From Arthrobacter sp. 31Y (GTDB lineage Bacteria > Actinomycetota > Actinomycetes > Actinomycetales > Micrococcaceae), in assembly GCF_000526335.1 (NCBI RefSeq), contig NZ_JAFW01000001.1, forward strand, positions 248,001-312,000: a stretch of DNA of 64,000 nt, written 5' to 3'. Every line of letters begins with the position of its first letter. Position 1 is the stretch's first letter. The translations under genes and the position numbers were made by a program. Below are positions 8,403-17,053 of this stretch, piece after piece. The notes under the pieces were generated by a model. That model was not told the origin of the DNA. It saw only the letters and a list, made by a program, of their open reading frames with translations, and did no database searches.

Positions 8403-9268
8403 GACTTTTGCTCCCGTAACAGCCGCACGTACACAGCACCAAAAACCATTCCCAGCAGAATCAGTACTGACGCCACAGCTGTGCCGTAGCCGATGTCACC
8501 GAACTTGAAGGCCTCCTGGTAGGCCAACACGGGCAACGTGGTGCTGGCGTTAGCGGGACCGCCTGCAGTCATCACCCAGATCAGGGTGAACACCGCCAAC
8601 GTCTGAAGCGTGATCAACATCAGGTTGGTGGCTATGCTGCTCCGGATCAGCGGCAGCGTGATAAAGGCGAGCCGTTGCCAGCCGCGCGCTCCATCCATGA
8701 GGGCCGCCTCTGTGACATCCCGGGGAACATCAGCCAACGCCGCCCGGTAGACCAACATGGAAAAGGCAGTTCCGCGCCACGTGTTCGCCAGGACGATTGC
8801 CACCAAAGGAAACGAGTACAACCAATCCGGCCCCGCGCTACCAAAGGCACCCAGGACTTGGTTGAGTGTCCCGTCCCGGTTGAAGTAGGCGTAGGCGGCA
8901 AATGCCGCCACAATCTCCGGCAGCACCCAGGCCGCCACCACCGCGGTCCCTACCCACGATGCCACCGCCCGGCGCGAACGCGTCATCAGCAGGGCAATGA
9001 GCAAACCCAACACATTCTGGCCCAACACGGCGGACGCAGCGACGAACACCACCGTGAGCCACGCGGCCAAAGGGAAAGAATCGTCGCTGAACATCCGGAC
9101 ATAATTGTCCGCACCCACCCACTGCGGATCCCTCGCCGCCTTCCCCGACAACGCGGCGTCCGTGAACGAGGCGTAAAAAGACCACGCCACAGGAGCCAGG
9201 AGGAACACCAGGAGCAGAAGAACGGACGGAACTACCGGGAGCAGCCGCAGGAAGCGGCGAATTCTCAT
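8399..9268 (-). CDS. Carbohydrate ABC transporter permease, MalF/UgpA-like
   Basis: 289-aa permease with about six membrane segments; the first lies at residues ~12-32. The EAA loop appears as VTEAALMDGARGWQRL near residue 190, the usual place. It pairs with the MalG-like permease and the lipoprotein; start and stop overlap both neighbours by 4 bp, so the three are one transcript. Confidence 0.92.
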   Translation of the reverse strand: MRIRRFLRLLPVVPSVLLLLVFLLAPVAWSFYASFTDAALSGKAARDPQWVGADNYVRMFSDDSFPLAAWLTVVFVAASAVLGQNVLGLLIALLMTRSRRAVASWVGTAVVAAWVLPEIVAAFAAYAYFNRDGTLNQVLGAFGSAGPDWLYSFPLVAIVLANTWRGTAFSMLVYRAALADVPRDVTEAALMDGARGWQRLAFITLPLIRSSIATNLMLITLQTLAVFTLIWVMTAGGPANASTTLPVLAYQEAFKFGDIGYGTAVASVLILLGMVFGAVYVRLLREQKS

Positions 9269-10683
9269 TTCTCCAGGACCTTGTCCTCACCTACCAGCTT
9301 GCGGACGGTGGCATCGTATTCAGCCGCTGCGTCCTCAGGACTCTGCTTGCCGGTGATGACGGACTCAGTAGCTACCTGGACAGCCGTGGAAATCCTGGGG
9401 TAATCGGCGGTCGCGGGCCGGTAATGCGTCACTTTCACCAAGTCTGAAACGTCCTTCACAAACGGGTTGGCCGCCAGGTACTCAGGCTCCGAGGTCACAT
9501 CGGTCCGCACGGCGATCTGGGAATTGTTGATGTCGTACGCAAGCGCATTCTTTTTGTTCAGTGCCGTGGTGAGGAAACTGAAGGCGAGCTCAGGATTCTT
9601 GCTCTTCGCCCCCACAGCCAGCGTCCAGCCGCCGGACATGCTCACGCCACCGGGATCCTGTCCCTTCTGCGTGGGGAACATCGCAACGCCCATGACCTGC
9701 TCATAGCCGGCCCACTCGTAAGCGCCGCCTTTCTGCCAGAACGACGGCGTATAGGAACCCTCCACGGTTGCCCCAAGTTTGCCTTGCGGGAACCACTCGC
9801 CAAAAACCTTTTTCCAGACGTTGGCGTCCAGGGCTTCGGCAGGACTCACGGCGAGCTTCTCGTCATAGAGGGTTTTCAGAAACGTCAAAGAGTCGGTGAA
9901 ACCTTGGGAACCCACCACCCACTTCTTTGCGTCCACGTCATACAAGCTGCTGTCAGTGCCGTAAAGCAACTCATAAAAGCCCTGCATGACAGTACCCTCG
10001 CCGGTCCCCTTGCCTGCATACATATTGAAGGGGATGACGTCGGGATCCGCTGCCTTCATGGCGCGGGCAGCCGTCAGGATCTCGTCCCAGGATTTCGGCT
10101 GCCACGGTACCGGAATTCCAGCTTTCTGCAGGACAGTCTTGTTGTACCAAATGGCCCGGGTATCGGTACCCAGCGGAACTGCATAAATACCGCCGTCGTC
10201 CGCGCGGCCGGCTTCCTTGGCCGCTTCGCTGAACGCCGCCCAGTCATCCCACTTCTCCAGGTAACCGTCCAATTTTAGGAGGTAACCGGCGTCGACGTCG
10301 GAACGAACCTTGAAGGTGTCCTCATAGAAGACGTCCGGTGCCGTGTCACCTGACCGCTGGGCCAGAGCCAGCTTGGTCCCGTAGTCGTCGTCGTTGGCCT
10401 GTATGGGTTGGAGGTCCACTGTCACGCCGGTGTTGGACGCCTCGAACTCTTTTTTGGCGTCCTGCATGACCGTATCCAAAGCCGTGAACGAATCGGTCTT
10501 CTGATAAACGATCTTCAGGCTCTTGCTCTCCGCGGCCTCAGGCGTAGGCGAACAGGACGTCGCTGCCGCAAGGACGGCAGCGACGGATACGAGGGTGGCG
10601 GCAATCTTTACCGGTGAATACTTCAGCGGCATTTGCATCACTGGCGTTTTAGTCACTGGCACTTTAATCACTGGGCGGCGCAT
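9265..10683 (-). CDS. Extracellular solute-binding lipoprotein, CUT1 sugar importer
   Basis: 472 aa. Secreted, lipid-anchored receptor that delivers substrate to the two permeases downstream. Signal peptide with hydrophobic core (KIAATLVSVAAVLAAA) and lipobox AATSC near residue 44. The body has the family-1 SBP pattern (LKIVYQ; NTGVTVDLQPI; PDVFYED; YAVPLGTDTRAIWYNKT). The ATG at 10683 has a good GGAG five bases upstream; ATGs at 10638 and 10632 are alternatives that would give a more typical signal length. The extra N-terminus is encoded by three 15-bp tandem repeats. No ATPase or glycosidase is in the operon. Confidence 0.93.
   Translation of the reverse strand: MRRPVIKVPVTKTPVMQMPLKYSPVKIAATLVSVAAVLAAATSCSPTPEAAESKSLKIVYQKTDSFTALDTVMQDAKKEFEASNTGVTVDLQPIQANDDDYGTKLALAQRSGDTAPDVFYEDTFKVRSDVDAGYLLKLDGYLEKWDDWAAFSEAAKEAGRADDGGIYAVPLGTDTRAIWYNKTVLQKAGIPVPWQPKSWDEILTAARAMKAADPDVIPFNMYAGKGTGEGTVMQGFYELLYGTDSSLYDVDAKKWVVGSQGFTDSLTFLKTLYDEKLAVSPAEALDANVWKKVFGEWFPQGKLGATVEGSYTPSFWQKGGAYEWAGYEQVMGVAMFPTQKGQDPGGVSMSGGWTLAVGAKSKNPELAFSFLTTALNKKNALAYDINNSQIAVRTDVTSEPEYLAANPFVKDVSDLVKVTHYRPATADYPRISTAVQVATESVITGKQSPEDAAAEYDATVRKLVGEDKVLEK
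10630..10674. repeat. Three 15-bp tandem repeats at the 5' end of the binding-protein gene
   Basis: Units 10630-10644, 10645-10659 and 10660-10674 all end TCACTGG on the + strand and share a T/A-rich first half. Read in the gene they encode VIKVP, VTKTP and VMQMP, a pentapeptide repeat VxxxP immediately before the signal peptide core. If the real start is the internal ATG at 10638 or 10632, the repeats lie largely in the leader and could be regulator sites instead. Confidence 0.8.
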
Positions 10684-10784
10684 GTTGCTCCATTCAGTCG
10701 AACGTGGCTTCAGCCCCCATGCTTCACCGCGACACGCCTGCGACGTGGCCGAGCCTTGTGGATATTCAGTTGTCCTGCTTGGAG

Positions 10785-12035
10785 CTACCCTTCCAGCAGG
10801 AGCCTTTGCGCCCTGGGTGCCAGCATGTGCTCCAAAACCAAGCAGGCGGCACCAATGGCTCCAACGTCTTCACCTACGCCGGAACCCACAACTTCGAGAT
10901 CGTGGATCATGCGGGCTGCGTTGTTTTTGTCCAGCAATTGAGGAACGCGTTCCATGAAGTACGGCGACATCCGCCCCCAGAACGGACCCCCGAAGACGAC
11001 GCGCTCCACGTCCAGGGTGTTGGTCACTATGGAAACAGCACGTGCCACCAAGGTTGCGGACTTGTCCAGAATTGCAATGGCCTTGACGTCACCAGCATCT
11101 GCTGCGTCACACAACTGGGCATACCGTTCCTGGACTTCGGGTCCGTCCGACCCTGCCCGATGACCGTCGAGCACCCCAGCGGCTTCGGCCTCGGCCACCA
11201 GCACCTGCGGGATGCAGGAAGACTTCACGCAGCCACGCAATCCACAATCACACTGCGGACCGCTGGGGTCCACCACGATGTGGCCGATTTCGCCGGCGTT
11301 GCCCGACGTCCCGCGCACTACCTCGTCATTGAGGACAATGCCGCAGCCGATGCCGGTTCCCATGTACATGAACACGAAGCTGCCGGCGCCGCTGGCGCCG
11401 CCAGCCCACGTTTCCGCCACAGCGGCACTCGTCACGTCCTTGTCCACCAACGTTTCCATACCTGTGGCCTCAGCCAGGGCCTCCCTGATGCGCACACGGT
11501 TCCAGCGCGTCAGAAGCGGCGGCTCCACCACGGAACCTTCGTCGAGGTCGATCGGGCCAGGGACCGCAACGCCCAGTCCAGCGATCTTGGAGGCATCGAT
11601 GCCGGATTCCTCGATGAGGACATTGATCTGTTCAGCGATGCTGGTGATCACGCCGGCCGGGTCACCGCCGGGAGTGGCCATCCGAGAATGCTTGACGACG
11701 TCACCCAGCAAGTCCAGAACCACAAAAGTGATGACAGCAGGGTCCAGATGAACGCCCACAGCGTACATGCCTGCCGGGTTCAGCCGCAGGATAGTCCTTG
11801 GCTTGCCCGGCCCTGAACCTTCTTTGCCGGCCTCCACGATCAACTCCTGGTCCAGGAGACGCCTGGAAATATTTGAAATCGTCTGCGGGGAAAGTCCCAC
11901 GATCTGAGCCAACTCAACGCGGCTGAGTCCACCAGATGAGCGGCGGATCGCCTCCAGAATGACGGTCAAATTGAAGTCCCCCATGCGGGGAAGGTTGGTT
12001 CCGCGCCTCGGTGTCGGCTGCCGGATCTCAGTCAC
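10785..12035 (-). CDS. ROK-family transcriptional repressor
   Basis: 416 aa. N-terminal winged HTH (~residues 20-80; SRVELAQIVGLSPQTISNIS) fused to a ROK sugar-kinase-like domain. The ROK signature zinc segment reads CDCGLRGCVKSSC (~residue 265) and the GxGIGCGIV glycine-rich loop is present. The typical ExGH appears as GEIGHIVVD. It lies about 100 bp upstream of, and co-oriented with, the sugar ABC operon, so it most likely senses a sugar and represses that operon. Effector unknown. Confidence 0.92.
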   Translation of the reverse strand: MTEIRQPTPRRGTNLPRMGDFNLTVILEAIRRSSGGLSRVELAQIVGLSPQTISNISRRLLDQELIVEAGKEGSGPGKPRTILRLNPAGMYAVGVHLDPAVITFVVLDLLGDVVKHSRMATPGGDPAGVITSIAEQINVLIEESGIDASKIAGLGVAVPGPIDLDEGSVVEPPLLTRWNRVRIREALAEATGMETLVDKDVTSAAVAETWAGGASGAGSFVFMYMGTGIGCGIVLNDEVVRGTSGNAGEIGHIVVDPSGPQCDCGLRGCVKSSCIPQVLVAEAEAAGVLDGHRAGSDGPEVQERYAQLCDAADAGDVKAIAILDKSATLVARAVSIVTNTLDVERVVFGGPFWGRMSPYFMERVPQLLDKNNAARMIHDLEVVGSGVGEDVGAIGAACLVLEHMLAPRAQRLLLEG

Positions 12036-12086
12036 TGATGCCCCTCGTCATTGGGATGAACTTCGTCGAAGTTGGTCGTTGTCTGA

Positions 12087-12096
12087 ATCGTACGAT
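12087..12096. promoter_or_regulatory. Perfect 10-bp palindrome ahead of the ROK gene
   Basis: ATCGTACGAT lies about 52 bp upstream of the ROK start, within the 170-bp gap that must hold its promoter. It could be an operator for autoregulation. Short palindromes are common, so support is weak. Confidence 0.3.
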
Positions 12097-12205
12097 ACCG
12101 CCGCCGTTACGGGTATGAGCACACGCTGAGACCGGCATCAGGGGTTGGTAACGATGCCACTGAATTCCAGGCGACCGCAATGTTCGGGCTCCTTATTGGC
12201 GCGGC

Positions 12206-13327
12206 TCAGGACTTCTGGCTGCGCGTTACCGTGAATTTTGGATTGCGGCCTTCCTCCACCGTCGGCCCGATGTGCCGTTCAAGGGCGGCCCGGTACTGCA
12301 AGTGGCTGTTGTAGACAGTCCACAGCTCCCCACCGGGGGCCAGAACCCGGGCGGCTGCCTGAAACATCTTCAGCGCAGCGCCGGCGTGAACGCTGGCGCC
12401 CAGGTGGAACGGCGGGTTCAGAAGGATGAGGTCGACGCTGCCGGATTCAAGGGTGGACATGGCGTCATCGTGGACCACTACCAGCCGCTCCCCCAGCCCG
12501 TTTGCAGCTGCCGTGGCTTTGGCAGAAGCCACTGCCGCCGCTGATTGGTCGGTGGCGAGGACTCGGGCATCCGGGTGGCGAAGTGCGTACATCGTGGCGA
12601 GAATGCCGGTTCCGCAACCCAGGTCCACAGCCTGCCGGGCGGCAGGCATACGGTCCATGAACGTCAGCAAATACCGCGTTCCAATATCCAGGCGGGCGCC
12701 GGAAAAAGCAGCACCGTGGGCACACACTGTGATCCCCAGTTCCGGCAGGGCCTCCACCACCGGAAAGGGGCGCTCACCCGGGGTTGTTTTGGGATCCCGC
12801 GCCACCAGGATCCGGGACTTACGGCGGGCAAGTTGCGGTTGGACGGATGAGAAGTACCGTTCCAGGACCGCATTCATGCCGAGGGACATGTGCTTGACGC
12901 GACCTCCGGCGAGCAGGACCGCATGCGGGGCGGCAAATCTGGCAACGGCGTCGGCGATTTCCTCCAACTCAGCCAGCGACTTAGGCAACTGCAAAAGCAC
13001 AACGCTGGCGTCGTGCAGCAACTCCCGGTCCAGTTCGTGCTCACTGAAGCGACCCTCCACACCGGCTGCTGCCGCATTGCGTTTCAGCGCAAGCCTTCCA
13101 GTGAAAAGGTCCTGATTTACGCGTACATGCTCGACGCCGAGCCCAGCCAATGCGCCCAAGGTCAGGGCGCCGTAGCGGTCGCCAAGGACAACCACCTTGG
13201 AATCAGGGCCCAGCAGATCTGCAGCCGCCTCCAGCAGAAGACTGTCTGTGGCATCAAAAGCCTGCAGATTGTCCGCCTCGATGTCAGGAAGCCTGCTCAA
13301 CCCCTTCAAGAGCGCTTCAACATCCAT
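12206..13327 (-). CDS. Class I SAM-dependent methyltransferase, RsmC/RlmG-like
   Basis: About 373 aa from the ATG at 13327 (MDVEALLKGLSRLPDIEADN). Two halves: an N-terminal degenerate methyltransferase-like domain (~1-170) and a C-terminal catalytic domain with SAM motif I VDLGCGTGILATMYAL (~230) and the N2-guanine motif NPPFH (~305). The duplicated fold and NPPF motif are those of the 16S/23S rRNA m2G methyltransferases RsmC/RlmG. Start is uncertain: a GTG at 13336 or the far upstream frame opening at 13459 are possible. It stands alone, transcribed leftwards. Confidence 0.8.
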   Translation of the reverse strand: MDVEALLKGLSRLPDIEADNLQAFDATDSLLLEAAADLLGPDSKVVVLGDRYGALTLGALAGLGVEHVRVNQDLFTGRLALKRNAAAAGVEGRFSEHELDRELLHDASVVLLQLPKSLAELEEIADAVARFAAPHAVLLAGGRVKHMSLGMNAVLERYFSSVQPQLARRKSRILVARDPKTTPGERPFPVVEALPELGITVCAHGAAFSGARLDIGTRYLLTFMDRMPAARQAVDLGCGTGILATMYALRHPDARVLATDQSAAAVASAKATAAANGLGERLVVVHDDAMSTLESGSVDLILLNPPFHLGASVHAGAALKMFQAAARVLAPGGELWTVYNSHLQYRAALERHIGPTVEEGRNPKFTVTRSQKS

Positions 13328-13525
13328 TGCCGTCACGGTGCGGTTCTCGCTTTCATGCTTAACTGTCTCGACTTTAGGCTGGCTTGGGAGGAACCTAGTG
13401 CTTGCACGACGAAACACCTGCCATGCCCTCGGACTCCGACGGCGGCAGGCATAGGTCACGGCGGCCCTTGGAGCCAGGCACCGGGATCCACCTGTTTTTG
13501 GGCTCCCATCCCCCTATGAGAAGCC

Positions 13526-13903
13526 ATGAGTGTCAATGTTGTCACGAACCTGGAAGTAAAGTCCCACAACTCTCCCGACGAAACGAGGCGCCCCGAAAAG
13601 ACGGTGCTGGACCTCGTCACCGTGGGGGAATACACAATCGGCCGAATGACCTTTGAACCAGGCTGGACTTGGGCCGACTGCATCAAACCTGTAGTTGGCA
13701 CCGACTCCTGCGAATTGAGCCACGTCGGATTCTGCGTTTCCGGCAACTTGGAAGTGGAAACCAACGACGGCGGCAAGATCAACATTTCAGCCGGTGATTC
13801 CTACAGCATTCCGCCGGGGCACAACGCCCACGTGGTGGGTGACCAACCGTTCCAAGGCGTCGAGTTTGTCAGCGGAGCTGAATTCGCCCGCCCCACCGAA
13901 TAG
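13526..13903 (+). CDS. Cupin-domain protein
   Basis: 125-aa single-domain cupin. The two conserved cupin stretches are visible as HVGFCVSGNLEVETNDG (~residues 65-82) and the GDSYSIPPGHNAHVVGD strand pair (~91-107). His residues suited to metal binding are present, but the complete GX5HXH motif is not, so it may be a non-enzymatic or binding cupin. It is divergent from the methyltransferase and followed by a strong terminator. Confidence 0.8.
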   Translation: MSVNVVTNLEVKSHNSPDETRRPEKTVLDLVTVGEYTIGRMTFEPGWTWADCIKPVVGTDSCELSHVGFCVSGNLEVETNDGGKINISAGDSYSIPPGHNAHVVGDQPFQGVEFVSGAEFARPTE

Positions 13904-13929
13904 TCCCGGTTGCTCAAGAAAGACATGAA

Positions 13930-13958
13930 AAAGACCCCGCTCAATGAGCGGGGTCTTT
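13930..13958. terminator. Bidirectional rho-independent terminator
   Basis: Perfect stem AAAGACCCCGCTC / GAGCGGGGTCTTT around an AAT loop, with A-rich and T-rich flanks on both sides. It ends the cupin transcript and, on the other strand, the tRNA-Ala transcript. Confidence 0.9.
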
Positions 13959-13967
13959 CAACCGAAG

Positions 13968-14040
13968 TGGAGCTGAGGGGACTCGAACCCCTGACCCCCT
14001 GCATGCCATGCAGGTGCGCTACCAGCTGCGCCACAGCCCC
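13968..14040 (-). tRNA. tRNA-Ala (anticodon TGC), copy 1
   Basis: 73-nt cloverleaf on the minus strand: acceptor GGGGCTG pairs with CAGCTCC, D-arm GCGCAGCTGGTAGCGC, anticodon loop TTTGCAT-like region with TGC in CCTGCATGGCATGCAGG, T-arm GGTTCGAGTCC. CCA is not encoded. Identical in all 73 nt to the copy at 15101-15173. Confidence 0.95.
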
Positions 14041-14304
14041 GGATGTTACTGGAAACCATTGCCTGCAAGCGGTTCGATTTCTCTTCCCGTCGAAGCAACT
14101 CGTCAATACTAACCACAATCATGTGAGAAGCGAAATCGTCGGAACATGAGCTGCGTCACCCCGTCCGGCTGCCCTGCTGGCGACAGACGCAGCCGAGGTG
14201 CGACGGATTCCTCCACCGCACCTCCCCCCAAACCAGCTGCGCCGGGGTCGCCACTAATGCGCCGCGACTCCCCCTGAAGTCTAGAATCTCTTTGAATCAA
14301 AACC

Positions 14305-14322
14305 AAACCGTTCAGTCGGTTT
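14305..14322. promoter_or_regulatory. Candidate ARE-type operator upstream of the TetR gene
   Basis: Inverted repeat AAACCG-TTCAGT-CGGTTT about 104 bp before the TetR start, in the 385-bp gap between tRNA-Ala copy 1 and this gene. The AACCG/CGGTT half sites resemble the autoregulatory elements bound by gamma-butyrolactone receptors. The rest of the gap shows only a CT/CG-rich leader and the upstream region of the tRNA. Confidence 0.55.
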
Positions 14323-14425
14323 ATCGCACTGCACCCTCCATGGCCACCGATGATAGCGTTGTGGAGTCTCGACGGCGGCCCTCCCCCTCCGTCTCCTGAC
14401 CCATCTGAGAGGCCACCCACACCCG

Positions 14426-15016
14426 ATGCAACAACGTGCGAAGGACACCCGGCTTTCTGTCATCGAAGGAGCTGCCCGGGTATTCGCCGAAATCGGTTAC
14501 GGGAATGCCAGCCTGACCGACATCACCAAACGTGCAGGGGTGACGAAGGGCGCGCTCTACTTCCACTTCACCTCAAAGCGGGAGCTGGCGTTAGCAGTCA
14601 TCGAGGAGCAGCACGCAATCGTCCTGGCATCGGGGTCTGCCATAGTAGCTTCAGACGCTCCGGCCCTGGACAGGCTCATAGGACTTTGCAGGATGTTCGG
14701 CCAACAGCTCCTGGACGAGCCGGTGGTCCAAGGAGGCATACGGCTCACTTTTGAAGCCTCCGCCTTCGACGCCGACGTCTCAGGCCCCTACCAGGACTGG
14801 ATCGATACGGCAGAGCAATTGCTGCGGCAGGCAGCCGCGGACGGCTTCGTCCGTGCCGATTTGGATGCGCCTGCCTTCGCGAGATACCTGGTTGCGGCCT
14901 TCACCGGAGTTCAGATGGTTTCCGAAGTCCTTACATCACGTGAAGACGTTCTGCTAAGGATCGAACAGATGTGGGACTTCATGCTGCCTGCGCTGCGCCC
15001 CACAACGAGCAGCTAG
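14426..15016 (+). CDS. TetR-family regulator, gamma-butyrolactone receptor (ScbR/ArpA) type
   Basis: 196 aa. N-terminal HTH at ~residues 8-55: VIEGAARVFAEIGYGNASLT, then DITKRAGVTKGALYFHFTSK with the ALYFHF recognition helix typical of the ScbR/ArpA group. The C-terminal part is a helical ligand pocket. Members bind small signalling butyrolactones in Streptomyces; whether this one does is unknown, and no butyrolactone synthase is nearby. A palindromic operator candidate upstream suggests autoregulation. The gene is alone between two identical tRNA-Ala genes. Confidence 0.85.
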   Translation: MQQRAKDTRLSVIEGAARVFAEIGYGNASLTDITKRAGVTKGALYFHFTSKRELALAVIEEQHAIVLASGSAIVASDAPALDRLIGLCRMFGQQLLDEPVVQGGIRLTFEASAFDADVSGPYQDWIDTAEQLLRQAAADGFVRADLDAPAFARYLVAAFTGVQMVSEVLTSREDVLLRIEQMWDFMLPALRPTTSS

Positions 15017-15100
15017 CCGGAGTTCCGCGGAGAGACTCTCCGGCACGAAAAAGGCCCTGCCCTCTCCATGCGATTGATGAAGAAGACAGGACCTCGTTGG

Positions 15101-15173
15101 TGGAGCTGAGGGGACTCGAACCCCTGACCCCCTGCATGCCATGCAGGTGCGCTACCAGCTGCGCCACAGCCCC
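15101..15173 (-). tRNA. tRNA-Ala (anticodon TGC), copy 2
   Basis: Same 73-nt sequence as the copy at 13968-14040, with identical acceptor, D, anticodon and T arms; CCA not encoded. The 15017-15100 gap downstream contains an imperfect hairpin (AGGCCCTGCC against GACAGGACCT) that may end this tRNA and the convergent TetR gene. Confidence 0.95.
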
Positions 15174-15289
15174 ATATTCTTGCTGCTTCGCGTTCAGCTT
15201 TTCGGCTACCCGCGCCGAAGCAACTCAAATATCTTAGAACAGCATTTCCGAAAATTCCAAATCGGACATACTTCTGCTGGATGCTGTTC

Positions 15290-15694
15290 CTAGTGCTCGG
15301 AATCCTCCACGGAAACAGCCTTGGCAGAAGCGTCATCGCCCAGCTCGAGGTCCACTACGGGGCAATCCTTCCAGAGCCGCTCAAGGGCGTAGAACACGCG
15401 ATCCTCCGAGTGCTGGACATGGATCACGATGTCCGCGTAGTCCAAAAGGACCCAGCGGCCTTCCGAGCGGCCCTCGCGGCGCACAGGACGAAGGTCCTGC
15501 TTCATCAGTTCTTCCTCAATACCATCAACAATGGCGTTGACCTGACGTTCGGTGGGAGCCGATGCAATCAGGAAAACGTCAGTGAGCGCCAAACGCTCGC
15601 TCACGTCCAAGGCGACAATGTCTTCGGCAAGCTTCTCTGCCGCGGCACGCGCGGCGTGACGAGCGAGGGTAATGGATTGTTCATGTGCAGACAC
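15290..15694 (-). CDS. rsfS: Ribosome silencing factor RsfS
   Basis: 134 aa. RsfS binds ribosomal protein L14 and blocks subunit joining when nutrients are scarce. Family features: DIVALDVSERLALTDVFLI (~25-43), the NAIVDGIEEEL helix, and GRWVLLDYADIVIHVQH (~82-98), which is the core of the fold. It lies downstream of nadD and a membrane protein gene, the usual actinobacterial order nadD-(hyp)-rsfS. Confidence 0.93.
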   Translation of the reverse strand: MSAHEQSITLARHAARAAAEKLAEDIVALDVSERLALTDVFLIASAPTERQVNAIVDGIEEELMKQDLRPVRREGRSEGRWVLLDYADIVIHVQHSEDRVFYALERLWKDCPVVDLELGDDASAKAVSVEDSEH

Positions 15695-15771
15695 GGGGTA
15701 CTCCTTGTTGTGGCCAGTGGCCTATGTTTGGCGTGAGCCATTTGTACAGCGATATTTAGTGTTCAGCGCAA

Positions 15772-17046
15772 TTAGCCGCTGGTGATCATAATGATGCCGA
15801 CGACGAGGGCCACGATGCCCAACGCCAGGACGCCGAACTGCAGCAACCTATTACGTTGCGCGCGGGCCAGGCCCGCAGTGTTGGCGTCCAAGGGGTCAAG
15901 GCCGTACGCTGCGCTGGCCGAAACCGGTGGGCGCTGCGCTTCTCCGGACACCTCCGCCGCAGGCTCGGGACGTTTCCGGGCAGACTTCGCCACCGCTTCT
16001 GCACGGGCAAGAACGCCCGCCCTGCCACGTGGCCCCGACTTTTTCGCCTGAGCTTGCCCGGCATCGACTTTAGGCCCGGCCGACGTGACCAGCGGGACAA
16101 ACGTCGTGCTGGGGCGCTTCATGACGGGACGTTCAATCCCCGGCATCTTGACGAACTCCAACGGAGTCACCATCGCGAGGTTGTTAGCGGTGGACGGACC
16201 GGCATCCGCCGCCGGCGACTTTCCGTTCCCTCCCGAAGCCGGAGCGTTTTTACCGGAATCCGATGTGCTCTTTCCAGAATCTGCCTGGGTCTTCTCAGCA
16301 AGCTTCTGTTTGGCAGCAGCGCGTTTGTTCAGGACTGCAGCACGTTCCGCAAGGGCAATCTGCTGAGCCAGAACTTCAGGATCCACAGCCAGGGGATCCT
16401 GCTCGGCTATATGTTCCAGCTTGGCCGTCTGATTTTCCACTTGGGCGGCGATCAATTGCCGAACTGCAAGAGCCTGCTCCACAGACATCTCGGACTCCGC
16501 TGGGGCATTACTGCTGCCCGCGCGATCCGTGGCGGGCAATGAAGCACCGGGAGACTTCTCAGTGGAGGGCTTTTTGGCAGCCTCCGACTGAGCTGTGTCC
16601 TTTGCAATCGCGTCCTTTGCAGACGTGTCCATTGCAGGCGCGTCCTCTACAGAGGTGGGCGCGGGACCTGTAGCCACGGGCCCAGGAACAATGGGGTTCA
16701 TGGAGGTAGCGACTTCGGCCTGAAGTTGCTGGAGCCGCAGCTGGCGACGCGTGGGGGGTCCCCCGCCGGAGAGCTGCTCCTCCTTGTCGGCCAGTTCCTT
16801 GATGGTGCGCAGAGCTGCACGATCCCGGGCTCGGATTTGGGAGGACCGTTCCTGAGCTGCCGGTCCCAGGGCGTCCACCGGAACATCGGCCGCACGGCGA
16901 TTGCGGCCGTTGGGACGCTCGGCGTGAGGAGGGTTCTCTGTTTCCGCAGCCGCGGGGGTGTCAACGGGCTGTGCCTCGGGGTGCTCTTCCCGGGCACGCC
17001 GAAGCTCACGCCTGCTGCGGATGGGTCGCTGGTCCTGGCTGCTCAT
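15772..17046 (-). CDS. Disordered C-tail-anchored membrane protein, function unknown
   Basis: 424 aa. The N-terminus is basic (RRELRRAREEHPE), followed by ~330 residues of low complexity rich in Ala, Pro, Ser, Lys with helical stretches (~190-250, VRQLIAAQVENQTAKLEHI). The only membrane segment is at the extreme C-terminus (LQFGVLALGIVALVVGIIMI), so the bulk probably faces the cytoplasm. It starts 7 bp after nadD and is probably co-transcribed with nadD and rsfS. I recognise no family; its place between nadD and rsfS is the main clue. Confidence 0.75.
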   Translation of the reverse strand: MSSQDQRPIRSRRELRRAREEHPEAQPVDTPAAAETENPPHAERPNGRNRRAADVPVDALGPAAQERSSQIRARDRAALRTIKELADKEEQLSGGGPPTRRQLRLQQLQAEVATSMNPIVPGPVATGPAPTSVEDAPAMDTSAKDAIAKDTAQSEAAKKPSTEKSPGASLPATDRAGSSNAPAESEMSVEQALAVRQLIAAQVENQTAKLEHIAEQDPLAVDPEVLAQQIALAERAAVLNKRAAAKQKLAEKTQADSGKSTSDSGKNAPASGGNGKSPAADAGPSTANNLAMVTPLEFVKMPGIERPVMKRPSTTFVPLVTSAGPKVDAGQAQAKKSGPRGRAGVLARAEAVAKSARKRPEPAAEVSGEAQRPPVSASAAYGLDPLDANTAGLARAQRNRLLQFGVLALGIVALVVGIIMITSG

Positions 17047-17053
17047 TCAAAAC

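Noticed and set aside
12087..12096. ATCGTACGAT as proven ROK operator.
   Set aside because: A single short palindrome without a second copy near the ABC operon is weak; listed only as a low-confidence site.
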